A stretch of 64,000 nt of DNA from Penelope pileata (lineage: Eukaryota; Chordata; Aves; Galliformes; Cracidae). Under the pieces are notes generated by a model. The model saw only the letters and a program-made list of their open reading frames with translations. It did no database searches and had not been told where the DNA came from. Positions 46,431 to 57,985 of the stretch are shown here, in pieces; position 1 is the stretch's first letter; every line of letters starts with the position of its first letter. The stretch lies in contig WBMW01002283.1 of the NCBI GenBank assembly GCA_013396635.1, positions 210,326 to 274,325 on the forward strand, in the 5' to 3' direction. A program made the position numbers and the translations under genes.

Positions 46431-49400
46431 AGAGAGAAAAGATAGTGGGGAGCTCACCAAGCAGCACCTGGCTCTGGCGTCCTGTGTCCTCTGGCAGGGG
46501 CTCCACTTGAGGCACAGAACTTCCTTTCCAAGCCCCATAAGCAAGCAGCATTTGCCTCTTATTATGCTGTTGGATTTTTTTGTATTGCAGTCAGGTTCCA
46601 GGAGAGTGTGAGACTCTGGCAAAGAGAAGGAAAGAGAATTACTGGTTACTTATCAAACAAGACTTTGGAGAACAATTACAAGATTAGATTAGAAGTGTGC
46701 TAAATACTGGATTTATCGTTTTTTGTGTGGAGTTTTCCATTTTCTGTTTTTTCCAAATGTAATATTCATTACTTTCCCCAGAGAATCATACTGTACAGGG
46801 TGAATGGGAAAAGAATGTGATCATACGACTACTGTGTTTTATATATAGATATTTGTGTATGCAAATTTACGCATACATGATTACACATATATTTACATGA
46901 TGCCTTCAGAGTGCTTCTAGTTCACAAAGTTGGCACTTTTTCCACCAGTAACGTTTTCCAGTGGAGAATGTGAGAAAATCATGTTTGATTTATTATCCAA
47001 AACACAGTTATTCTAGGGCCCTCTGCAGATATTAATTTAACATAAGGGCAGCTTAAGTAAAATAAATACATAAATATCTAGAAAACATTTTGTGTAGAAG
47101 TACATTTAATGCTGAATAGTGGTGCTTTAGCTGCTTCCAATTTAAAGTCCTCCTAAGCTTTTATTCGTCCTTTATTGAGAGTTAACTGGGATATAATTTT
47201 ATACATATAAAGATGTCAGCACAAATACCAAAGCCCTATAATCTTGCAAAAACTTACTTATATAAAATATTAATATTATGCTTTTGAGTAGCACAAAATG
47301 ATTTTGAATGGGCCACTGGTACACAAATTGAAGCCTGTCTGCAATTTCATGATTCATGTTCTGGAGATTTATTCAACAGGCAAAACCCCAGCTGAACCAT
47401 GAAGAGGAAAATTCTTGAACAGGAGGAACACATTTTTCTCCCAGGAAGTAATGATTAGGTCAGTTCTTTCTATTAATTATTGTTGTTGTTTTACCATAGG
47501 GCAAAGGCCTGAAGGGAGTGACAGCTGTAATTTCCATTGTGCTCCAAGACCTTACGAGATATGGTAACTCAGCTGATAAAACAGATAAAACAGTGGAGAA
47601 TTGAAGGGATACAAGGTGATGGTAAACTAGAGGACAAATTTGATGTCAAATCAGCAAACTTTGAAGTCCAAAGAAAGAAGATGTGAGGTGAACAGATTAA
47701 AAATTTAGAGTATATGAAAATTTGGAGTATATAACTATAAGCATAGGCATTTTAGTAGCCAGAGGGACCACAGAGTACTGCAAGGCAATCTTTTTGAAGG
47801 GGGCTGGTGAATCTCCCCTGACATTACTGTGAACACTTAATTTTTTTATTATTATTTTATCTTTAATTTTTTGTTTTTAACTACAAGCCTAATCTTTGTA
47901 ATTAATTTAAATAATAAAAGTGAATTAAATCTCACTGTGCTCCAAAGCCATCTCAAACCAAGTGCTTTTGCTCCAAATGCCCAATTTTTCTGACAATCAG
48001 ACCAGACTCGCCAGTTGCAGAGCTCTTGAGAAATAAGCACACACCAGCTACATGAACTGGAAGCCCACAGCTAATGACAACCCTGAAAATCATTTACACA
48101 GTGATACCACACGCGTTCACCCCAATCCTATGACAGTTTACAAAATGTCAGTTTCAAACGAGTGCAGTCACAAATAGGAATTGTAGGGATGACCTCTTGT
48201 GACACACATGCGGTACATGCTACATTACGTTTACGTAACACGCAACACGAAACTACCCACACGAATCACAAAAAGTCCTTCCCAGGACAACCCAGCGCGA
48301 GGGAAAGCACCGATCTGATGGTGAAAAATGACAGAACCATGAGATGCCACAGCGCAGAGCTGGGCCTTGCACAATACTCTAAAGATTAATAAACTCCAAT
48401 TTAAGCCTGTCTCAATCTCCAACTGCCTTCCATGGCTGGGCAGTTACTTTTAGAGACATTCATCACAGCAATGGGATAGCTGCAAAGGTTTCATGAAGAG
48501 CAGTCTTGGACACTTTGTAGATTTAGACCAAAACCATGCATTTGAATCAAACGCAAACTTCAGGGGCGTGTGTGCTCCAAGTGACTGTGCTAACTGAGTA
48601 GGAACTCATATCAGGCAAGGATCTATGTTGGGTGTCAAAGGCAGCCCCCAGAAAACCCACTGCAGTACACACAATATATGGATGATGATAACAAGTCAGG
48701 AAAAAAAAAAAGATAGCATCTTTACTATTACAGTTCTGATGAATGTGTGGGCAAAGCAAACCAAGCAGAATTCAAAATACGCACCAGCATGCACACCCAG
48801 GCACACGCGCCTGCTGAGCTGTCGTGAGCTAACGATCACAGCGGTGCCCAGTCCAACACAAAAGAACTCCATCTGAAATACAGACAGGAACCACTCCTTG
48901 TCACAGGCAGAGCACAGCAGGCTGCCCTACGTGGCATGGTGCAGTAAGGCACACCCGAGCATGGCAGGCTGACTGCAGAAGGGACACCAGGAACCACGGA
49001 TGCTCCCAGCTGTAGGGGCAGAAGCATCCCCCAGAGGGGTTTCTCCTGTCGGTGACTCACATGATGGATCCAAGAATCCCTGAAAAAATTCAAGTGCAGT
49101 GCTTTGTATCTCCCCACCATCAGTTGCTGGATCATCAATACCAGCTGAAAGAGGCTGCTGGCTGGGTAATGCCAGAGGAAAATTTAATCAGTCTGATTAC
49201 AGCATTCAGCCCCTAACAAGCGAAAGGAGGACTCATCAGCTCAGCATTTTATACTTGGGCTCCCCACTTCACATTTTACCAGTTAATTTTTGAAGCAATT
49301 TCTGCTTTTCATTTACTGAGTTCAATTAATTAGGTGGTATTTTTGTATGAGGATGTCACATAAAATCACTTTGAACCATGCAGAAAGCATTGATCATGTA

Positions 49401-50886
49401 AAGCTGGTAAGATCAAATTGCTTTTGAACAGAAGATGCAAACCAGCTGTGCTCTTGCTGGGTGCACTGTTCATGCCAGAGCAGGGACCAGAAAACTAAAT
49501 CTGCTGCATCCAGGTGCCTGACAACCCAACAAAGACCAGGAAAGAAATGTATAATACAACATGGCCGGGTTTCCAAAACCAAAGAACATAAAAAATGCTG
49601 TGAAAAGAAAGGGCAATAGGACAGTCAGAATTTCCACCTCCCTGCTCTCAGCCATTTCCTCTCTCCCTTCTAGGAGTCTCAGCCACCTACTGGCACCCAA
49701 GACACCAGCCACAAGGAAAGCAAGGAAACCAAGAGGAGATTTGATGTAGTATTTCATTGTTGATATATTAAAGGATGTTTTATGGAAAATCTCAGTCTTC
49801 CCAACGAAGATGAACAGCAGTTTGCAGTGTTAGCACACCTGCACTGTGTGGTGGAGTTCTGATTGGTGGGTTACTGCAACTGATGAGTTTCAGGAGCTGA
49901 GATTTTTTTAACAGCATCACTTCTCAGCTTCTTCCACAACCTCAGGTTTGATTTCTCAGCCATCAGATGGAGACTTTTTTTTTTCATTCTTTTAAAATAA
50001 ATCGATATTACGTTTTAATCCACATCAGCGGGTTTGGTAATATTGTAATAATAGGAGGAAAGCGGCAGACGGCCGAAACCGAAAGAGAACAGGACAGAAA
50101 CAGAAACCTGAGCAATTGTGGGAAAGGACAACAGACTCAGGCTTAGCATAAACCGATGAACGATAAATTTACTTTCAATGGCTTTCCTGTGGTAAGTTTA
50201 AGCTAACCAGCTCTGATGCAGGGGTCAGGGTTATTAGAAATGACATGAGAAAAAAAATCTGTGAGAGGAAGAACTGAATCTCTGGTATACAATATACCTC
50301 CTTCTCTAGAAGGAAAGGGGAGGTTTTTCCTACATTGGCTACAGTAAAGAGCATAACTAAAAACACAGTAGCCTTTACTGGTAGTAAAAAAGGAAACTGA
50401 GAGGCAGCGTGTAAAACATTACTTTTATGATGGGAAAACGGTGACACACGAAACTTATGAAAGAACACCTTCTCCTGTTGATGTGACAGCTCTCACCGGC
50501 TGCGTTTCTGATTTGCGTTCATCTACTTTCTAGAGAAAAACACACGGAAGGAGTATGGAAAAATGAGTGATACCATCAGCACTTGCTTATGAAGCAGCAC
50601 CGTGTATCTTTACCACCAACAGGTATCGCAGAGGATTCCACTGGGTCTCTTGCTTATTGCGTTCTTTCTGAAAAAGAACAACATCCCAGAATTTTATCTA
50701 GACTGCATTTCTCTATTTTGGCTCCTCTATGTTCTAATGTATCTGATTTTCTCTGCTTACATGTCTAATTGTCCCTTAGTTTCTCTTCATCCAGGGCTTA
50801 CTACCACCAAAAGGAGAATATGAATACTTCCTTATCTCATGTACACAGCTTGAGAAGCAGATGAGAGTGCTGAGTAACATTACTAA
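46431..50886. other. Non-coding stretch with an IRF-motif pair
   Basis: AT-rich sequence with no recognised gene. It includes A11 at 48701-48711 and the IRF-type motif pair at 50075-50106. A short plus-strand frame at 49561-49749 encodes 62 residues rich in lysine and arginine, and the minus strand is open over the same stretch. I recognise neither and do not call a gene. Confidence 0.5.
50075..50106 (+). promoter_or_regulatory. Tandem IRF/ISRE-type motifs
   Basis: GAAACCGAAA (50075-50084) and GAAACAGAAA (50097-50106) each fit the IRF-binding core GAAANNGAAA. Their starts are 22 bp apart, roughly two helical turns. Several CpGs lie just upstream (GCGGCAGACGGCCG, 50062-50075). A plus-strand splice donor (GTG followed by GTAAGTTT, exon end 50191) lies about 85 bp downstream. 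The layout could be an interferon-responsive promoter and first exon; that is inference. Confidence 0.4.
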
Positions 50887-50978
50887 CCTGCTGTAGGGAA
50901 CCTGCTCTGGCAGGGGGGTTGGACTCGATGATCTCTTGAGGTCCCTTCCAACCCCTACAATTCTGTGATTCTGTGATT
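50887..50978 (+). mobile_element. CR1 3' terminus fragment
   Basis: The last ~90 bases of a CR1 element in plus orientation: CTGCTGTAGGGAACCTGCTC, GGCAGGGGGGTTGGACTCGA, GGTCCCTTCCAACCCCTACA and a tail of ATTCTGTG units. It is extremely 5'-truncated and non-coding. Confidence 0.95.
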
Positions 50979-52520
50979 ACTGGTAATAGCACTTTGCAGT
51001 ACATAAATATATTTATAAACATAAAACAATTTCTTTTTATTATTACATGTACATCGCAAATTTGAACACATATCAGCAGTTAAGAAGTGATAAAGAAAAG
51101 TGATAAATCGAATCTGTAGCAGTTTCCTGGTAATTGGACCACATATGATGTATGCTCTGTTTTATTCAATACTTTACAAAGGGCTCCAGTGAACACATTT
51201 ATTAATTAGGCAACATGGATTCTTCCTTTTTCTATTGAATTAGAACATTCAGCTTCTACAAAAACGAGGCAAGTCAATTAATTAGCTTGGGTTGACAAGC
51301 TTGGTAAATTCACTGTATGCACTTCCTTTTAGCTTACTGAAAACCACACATGTCATAGTCCCCTATTTAGATCACAAAAAGTACAAAAGTGAGACAGAGA
51401 AAAGGAACAATTGGTAATGGGGAAATGTTTACAAATCTTACTGTAAAATATGATCTTTGTATTACAGCACTCATAAATCTGTATTAAACACAGAAATAAC
51501 TTCTTTTTGTTTTGAGTAGGATGACAGCTCAATAAAAATACACATTTCCAGAATGTGCTTGCTCCATTTCTTGAAGCCCAAGGAGAATTTTTCTCACCAA
51601 GAACTACCACAGAAATGCTCCTGTAAATAATAAAATCCCATTGACTGAAAGTAAATAAAAAACAGAGTCTTTCAATCTTGTGATCAGCACAGCCTGAAGA
51701 TTTTTCACAGGTCTTTTCCTGCTGCTAACTACAGTAATCTTCCTATCCCTTTTGGTTTATGGAGAAAAATAACAAGAAAGTGATCCTGAAACTGATGATA
51801 ATGGCATGTCTTTATCTTGGCACCCACTAAGCTGAAACCTTGATCCCCTGTGTCCAAGGTCTACGGTGACACAGACATGGCCTCTGATTCCTGACCTGTT
51901 AGTGAGCTATCTTGGTATTACTGGAGTAAAAGTTGATAAAAAATAGCAGGATGATTTCAGTTTCTGTTTCTTTTCAATGTGGCGACTCATGGGATGCCTG
52001 AAGTAAATGGGCAAAAGGGATTAGGAATGTGACCCATCATGTTTCAGCATGGAACTGTTCCAAACAAGGCTGGATTATTATTATTTATTATACCAAAATG
52101 TATCGTCTTAGGGAGAGTTGTGATGCACAAAATAAACCTGATGGCCCCAGCTCAGTCATCAATAACTACGTTCTTACCTACATATAATTAATTAGCATTT
52201 TCAACAGAATTAGAGACTCATCATCTAGATTTCTGTAACATGCTGCATCAGTTCTGGACTGTAGTTGCAAAGACTACACAGTAAGACATAACCTTTGCGT
52301 GTCTATGCATGCACATAAGTGTGAACTAACGATATAAAACCAGCTCCTAAGATAATTTCTACGTAAGATTTTAAAATACAATGTTAACAAAGTTTTGACT
52401 CTGAAATGTTGATAACAAGAGATTATTTCTCTGAAAAGCTTTGCAATTCACTTTTATGGGAAAACCTGTCTTTACGTGGGAATGACACACGAAGGCAATG
52501 GGATCTCCTGTAAGTTGCAA

Positions 52521-52558
52521 GGACACCAGTGGGCACGTTAGGGGACACCAGTGGGCAC
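52521..52558. repeat. Tandem repeat of GGACACCAGTGGGCAC, 22-bp period
   Basis: The 16-bp unit occurs at 52521-52536 and 52543-52558, both followed by GTTA-containing sequence. Each unit partly resembles a CTCF core (about 11 of 13 positions). Confidence 0.85.
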
Positions 52559-53715
52559 CCGTTAAGGCCATTTGATGTGGACAGATCAGAAGGAATGCAA
52601 ACAGCCTATTCTCACAAACAACCCGAGTTACAGGAACAAAGGACTGGCATCACCCTGGCAAACAGCACAGGAATCAGAGATGTCAGGACTTCCACGCCCT
52701 GCAAAATAACTGATCCCACAAAAAGGAATAAGAAAACCCCACATGCTGAGAACAGACTGCACGCTATCTCCTTAAGTCTTTGTCACTTTGCTTTCTGTTC
52801 GCTGTGGTTATGGGAAAGAAACACTAGGTGTTCCATCCTTACCGCGGAGCGGTATTTTTCTTCAGTCATCAGCTGAATCTGAGTAAGCAGAGCTATTTTT
52901 AACCCCTCAGCCATCGAGCTCAGTAAGGCAATCACACAACTGCAGAGTCATTCTCTGTGCGGGGAATCACTTCTCTTGGTTTGCAGCGTCATGCAAACGG
53001 GAAGGGCACACAAACAGCATCCTATAAATTTTCAAGATTCTATGACTCAGTATCTGCTTCAGATTCATTACCCTTACCTATATGAAATTTTCTCTGAAAT
53101 TTTCCTGTTAATGGCACTAACATGGTTACATCTCGTTTCAGTCCAATTTCTTCCAGTGGTAAGAACATTTCAGAAAGTCACGAGCACAGCTGTGACTGCC
53201 ACTTTCCTGGCTGACACATCGAGGACTGAACTGGGGACCTCCAGAACAAGAAACGTGACATGTTCTTGAGCACTGAAACCTCAGAGCTCTGACTGCCCTC
53301 TTACAACTTCTACTTTTTTTTTTTTTCTCTGGCACAGAGACTTGAGTACTCACTGTGTTCTGCTACACAAATACAACCGAAAAAAAAAAATCAGAACGCT
53401 GCAAACTGAACGGAATCAAATTACACATCCTGCAAGTGCATCATACTTCATTTTGCCAGGAAGCATCCAAGAAGCAATGCACCCAGATGTGTTGCACAGA
53501 CATTAAATAGTCTTACTAGAGTAGGCAGATGGGTGTGATACGGCACTCAGCTGAACACTGGATGCTCCACTGAACACTAACGTGACTCACAGGTTAATAT
53601 AAAAATTCAGGGCATCCAAGCAGAGATGTCCTTTACAGACGGAGCCTGGCATTGTTTACGGAAGGTGACACACATGGCAGGATGTCCCTACAAGTTCTGA
53701 CCTCCTGACATAAAT

Positions 53716-53811
53716 TTATTGATGTTTGACATCAGCTTTTAGAAACTGCAATGCTAGAAAAGTGACGGCGGTAAATGTCGCCAATCCTCTCAGTATATAC
53801 GGGCTCGCCAT
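53716..53811 (-). other. 31-codon micro-ORF with hydrophobic segment, unidentified
   Basis: The ATG at 53811 has an optimal Kozak context (AAAATGG). The 31-residue frame has a hydrophobic stretch (ILRGLATFTAVTFLALQFL) that could span a membrane, then a short polar tail and stop. The stop codon lies inside an AATAAA hexamer. Several CpGs in the 5' half stand out locally. The frame also extends upstream to 54006, giving 96 codons. I recognise no family; transcription is unknown and chance is a serious alternative. Confidence 0.15.
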
Positions 53812-54792
53812 TTTCATGTCAGGCAAATTTTCAGCTTTGTCTTCTCCCAGATACAGTGCAACACACATGAACAACTCCTGTGAAGGAGAGTGTGCTATGT
53901 GTCCTGGCTGCTGCATGGGGGAAGATGAAGTGGGACCCAAGGGTGGCAGCAAGGCAGGCAGGGACAGTGCCCTTACCCACCACTGCCACAGCCCCGCAGG
54001 ACCCACGCGAGGGGAGCAGAGCAGCTCTCCTGACAGGAACCCGAGCCAGCCAACAGCCAGTGTGAAGAGGGGCTATTCCCAACCCCTTTTGTTACAATTC
54101 CCATCACTACAAGCCTCCTCAGAATGGCTGGGTGGCTTTCTCCACTTCAGCAAAGGAGGGAAAACATGAAAAAGCCTTTCCATGGTACCTCCCGTGTCAG
54201 TGGCAGGACGGCCTCTGCGTATCACCCATTGCGTTGCGCTTGGGATCACCACCAGCCAAGAGCACATATTTGCATGGACACAATAGGTGTGGGTATTTCC
54301 CAGTTTGCTTCCATACTCGTCGCTGCCTGCACACATCTTCCCAGCTTATCTTTCACAATCACCAACACCGCATCATTTTCAAAACAGTGATGCACATGCC
54401 AGGAAAACAAAGAATGTCTCTCTAGCAGATTTGAAATCAAAAGCCATAAAGGGAAAGCATTTGTTCAAATTACTCAGCATTTCCCTTCTGAATTAACAGT
54501 AGGAATACACCGTTGCCACCCCCATCACGTTGAGCACAGCACACTTTCCGAAAGGCTTCACTTCCCCGTTTTACCACATCTCAGAGTGTCTCGTTAAACT
54601 ATCCAGCCTAAAGACAAGCCAGGGCTGAGCACAGCCACTGCACTGCCAACTCAGAGGGCTGGGGAGGATCGTGGGCATCACTTCCACACACGGGGTTTCT
54701 GCACAGATAGGAGCAGAGACACTTGGAGACGAGGGCAGGGCGCTCTCCTGGCAGCCACTGGCAGAGATCCTGAGAATCCCAGGTTTCAGAGA

Positions 54793-54961
54793 AGCTGTGG
54801 ATGCCCCATCCCTGGAGGCATTCAAGGCCAGGCTGGATGGGGCCCTGGGCAGCCTGATCTGGTGACTGATTTAGTGGTTGGCAACCCTGCCCACGGCAGG
54901 GAGGCTGGAGTTACATGATCTTTGAGGTCCCTTCCAACCCATTCTGTGATTCTATGATATG
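54793..54961 (+). mobile_element. CR1 LINE 3' fragment
   Basis: Plus-strand CR1 terminus: GCTGTGGATGCCCCATCCCT, AGGCCAGGCTGGATGGGGCC, CTGGGCAGCCTGATCTGGTG, then GGTCCCTTCCAACCCATTCT and the tail TGTGATTCTATGA. It is 5'-truncated and non-coding, of the same general type as the copy at 15291. Confidence 0.95.
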
Positions 54962-56515
54962 ATTAAGGCCACAGCAACAGATACAGACCAGATCAGCATC
55001 AGCAGTGCAGGCAAACTCCTCTTGCAACGGTCACTGCAGTTGAGCACCAGTGGTTCATGAAATTCCAGGCAGTGCTAGCAGCAGCCCAGCATAGCCCAGC
55101 TCCGTCCTGAAAGCAGCGTGGCATCTGCAAGCTGCATGACAAGCACGGACAGCACTTCACTGCTCCACAAAAAACAGAAATAAACACACAGGGATAACTG
55201 TAGGGGAAACAGCTCTTTGTACACCACGTGCTCTGCCAGAATAGCTACAAAGAAGCCTCTGGCACGATGGGCATTGTGGTTCAAATGTGGCAAAAACATT
55301 CTGCAGGCATAATGGAGATATGCTGCTAAATCTGGAAGGTGGTGCTCTGGCAGAGTCTGGTTCCATTTGGCTACACTGACCTGCAGGAATTGTACTTTTG
55401 AGAAGTTTGCTGAGGTTCGAGACGTTACTACCAGAGATGGGAGAAGGAGAGGCTGACAATTTTATTTCAAGCATAATCTTCTACTATAGGTGGGCATTAA
55501 TCTGTAAGCGAACCTGAGAAAGAAACAATTTTTGTTTTCTATTCTAAATGCCATTTTTTCTATCAGCAATAGTCATAAAGGAACTGATCCTACTACCTGA
55601 CATCTTTGCACTCCTTTCCAAAGCCTGTTCACTGTTCTGTAGCTCAAGCGTTTATGCTTCTTCAGCTCATAGTCTTTGGACAGAATATGCAACTCAGAAC
55701 AAATCCCTTGCTCTCTCACTGTTTCAGCTTTCCTCATTCTAGAGTGCAGAAAAAAGTCCTGCTGATCAATGAAACTTGCAAGAGCCATGCAAACGCTACA
55801 AAATGCTGGTGTCCTCCACAGTCTCTTTTTGGAGTAACCGTGTTCAGGATGGAGCTGATTTTCTTCCTAACAGCCCATATGGTGTTGTAGTTTAGATTTG
55901 TGCCCCAAGAAGTGTTGATAACACACTGCTGTTTCAGTTATTGCTGAACAGAGCGTGCACAGCATCAAGGCCTTCTCTGTTGGCGGTGGCAGGAGGCTGG
56001 AATGGGACACAACCAGGACAGCTGACCCACGCTGACCAAAGGGTCCATCACATAGTGTCCTGCAGTATCTCTGACAACCAATAATGCCCAAAGCACAATT
56101 TTCTCCTCAAATGTTAATCAATCATTCGGACACTCTCATTATCACGCAAGTGAACTCCTTCACTCCACTTCCTTTAAGTTTACAAGAAACCTATAATTTT
56201 GCCTACAGGAAAGAACCATGAACAAAGAATCGGATTCATTATCTGGCAAATTCATAGCTTTTCTTTCATTCTGAGACACTTCCTGGATAGCTTCACAGGA
56301 AATCAGAAATGACAGAGATTACGTTTCACTTTTTAAAACTTCTGGGTCAGCTAATGGCCATCACCATAGCTTCAGAAATTCAGATAAAACTACTACAAAA
56401 CGTTGTTGTATCTGTAAGCGACAGTCACGATGGTGCAGATGTGATGGACTATAGATAAAAGAGAAGAACAGTCTGTAGGGAGAGACAGACAAACTAATCT
56501 GAGGAAATGCAGAAG
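54962..56515. other. Non-coding stretch, nothing recognised
   Basis: I recognise no gene, repeat or regulatory motif of note. Open frames are short and unrecognised. Confidence 0.45.
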
Positions 56516-56590
56516 CACAGAGCATCCCGAGTTGGAAGGGATCCATAAGGATCATCGAGTCTAACTCCTGGCTCCACACAGGACCAAAAA
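56516..56590 (-). mobile_element. Short CR1 3'-end fragment, minus orientation
   Basis: Reverse-complement CR1 terminus: AGTTGGAAGGGATCCATAAG, GATCATCGAGTCTAACTCCT, GGCTCCACACAGGACCA. It is a diverged, very short remnant of a further CR1 subfamily. Confidence 0.8.
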
Positions 56591-57479
56591 CAAACAGAAG
56601 GTATGGCTGGCTTGATGAAGCTGGAAAAGAAGAAGGCCTTTTGAGATCACCTAATAAAATTACTCTCTCCCTCCAAGCCATTCCTCTCTTGTAACAACAT
56701 CTTCAAGCTTGTTAAAATGGCATCATTTCAGTAAATGTAAGATTATGACAATATTTCAAGAAGCTCTCAGAGGAACAAGCGTATTTCCTGATCAATGACA
56801 TGGAAACCATGACTTCAATGGATATCCTTTAGGGTGAAAACCAGTGTTTCTGAAACCAGTCCTTTAAACGATGTCTAAGTATCTCCATACTCTTGAAGTG
56901 GAAGCTCACAATTAACTTTCTCACTGCCCATTTCTATTTCAGTCATAAGCAGATTAGGATATGAATTTAAAAAATTACAATACGTCATTCTGTTAACTAG
57001 TTTTAAGTTAAAACTTCGAGGTTTTGTCTAAAAATTAAGTCAGTCAAGTGAAAACAGCGTACGGCCCTCGTTCTATGGACAAATACTCAGTAATTTGTAG
57101 TCTCTGCCTTTAAGCAGTAAGTCATTATTATTATTTCTGCAAGGTTCACGTGGCAAGGCAAACATAAAAGCTGACAGACTTGCTCAAGGCAGGCAGTGAA
57201 CTCAAGGGAAGAGACACTAGAAAGCAGTGCAGCAGTTCTCAATTTATGTTCTCAAATCCATTTGACGGTGACCTCTCTGTTCATTGATCATATTAGTAAT
57301 TCCCATCAGAAACTTCAATGCAAACCATAGATCTAGGATTCCCTGGGGACTGTCCCAGTTTGGGGCAAAAACATAATTCAGTAATTTTGCCAGAGTCATC
57401 TGCTCTAAAATACACATTAATTCAGTAACAATCACGACATACAACAAGATCTTGAAAGATCCTCTTGAAAGAGGTATAC
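56591..57479. other. AT-rich non-coding stretch
   Basis: No gene or recognisable repeat is seen between the two CR1 copies. Confidence 0.45.
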
Positions 57480-57896
57480 CTATTTGTGGGCCCCCAACAC
57501 AAGAAGGATGTGGAGCTGTTGGAGCGGGTCCAGAGGAGGGCCACGAGGATGCTCAGAGGGCTGGAGCACCTCCCCTACGAGGACAGGCTGAGAGAGTTGG
57601 GACTCTTCAGCCTGGAGAAGAGAAGGCTGCGGGGGGACCTGATAGCAGCCTTCCAGGACCTGAAGGGGGCCTCCAGGAAAGCTGGGGAGGGGCTTTTTAC
57701 AAGGATAGATAATGACAGGGCAAGGGGTAATGGTTATAAACTGGAAGAGGGTAGATTTAGACTAGATATAAGGAGGAAATTCTTCACTGTGAGGGTGGTG
57801 AGACACTGGAACAGGTTGCCCAGAGAAGTTGTGGATGCCCCCTCCCTGGAAGTATTCAAAGCCAGGCTGGATGGGGCTTTGGGCAACCTGGTCTAG
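57465..57896 (+). pseudogene. CR1 ORF2 C-terminal part, frame intact to natural stop
   Basis: The frame is open for 143 codons; all but the first ~8 are CR1 ORF2. It reads GPQHKKDVELLERVQRRATR, RGLEHLPYEDRLRELGLFSL, the KRRLRGDLIAAFQDLKGA block, KFFTVRVVRHWNRLPREVVD and ends LDGALGNLV followed by stop. There is no frameshift or premature stop in this part. The endonuclease and RT palm are missing by 5' truncation, so it is non-functional. The ATG at 57465 is in flanking DNA and is not a genuine start. Confidence 0.92.
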
Positions 57897-57985
57897 TGGG
57901 AGGTGTCCTTGCCCATGGCAGGGGAGCTGGAACAAGATGATCTCTAAGGTCCCTTCCAACCTGAACCATTCTGTGATTCTATTTC
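57480..57985 (+). mobile_element. Young-looking CR1 LINE copy with intact 3' half
   Basis: Plus-strand CR1 from GGGCCCCCAACACAAGAAGG to the 3' terminus (GGTCCCTTCCAACCTGAACC, then TTCTGTGATTCTAT). The 5' end is truncated at about 57480, while the end of ORF2, the 3' UTR and the tail are all present. Where it overlaps the copy at 8868 the two differ at about four of ~130 positions, suggesting a relatively recent subfamily. Confidence 0.96.

Larger units (their letters stand above)
50979..54792. other. Non-coding stretch, nothing firmly recognised
   Basis: No gene is recognised. It holds a 22-bp-spaced tandem repeat at 52521-52558, T13 at 53314-53326, A11 at 53380-53390, and a GC-richer stretch at 53880-54200 with overlapping open frames on both strands. 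A 31-codon minus-strand micro-ORF lies at 53716-53811. All frames lack recognisable domains. Confidence 0.5.

Noticed and set aside
49470..49757. Minus-strand 95-codon and plus-strand 62-codon overlapping frames
   Set aside because: One is hydrophobic and the other lysine/arginine-rich, as expected when opposite strands of the same sequence are read. No family is recognised.
53726..54169. Plus-strand 147-codon frame
   Set aside because: Composition is low-information, overlapping frames on both strands are equally open, and there is no domain or splice context.
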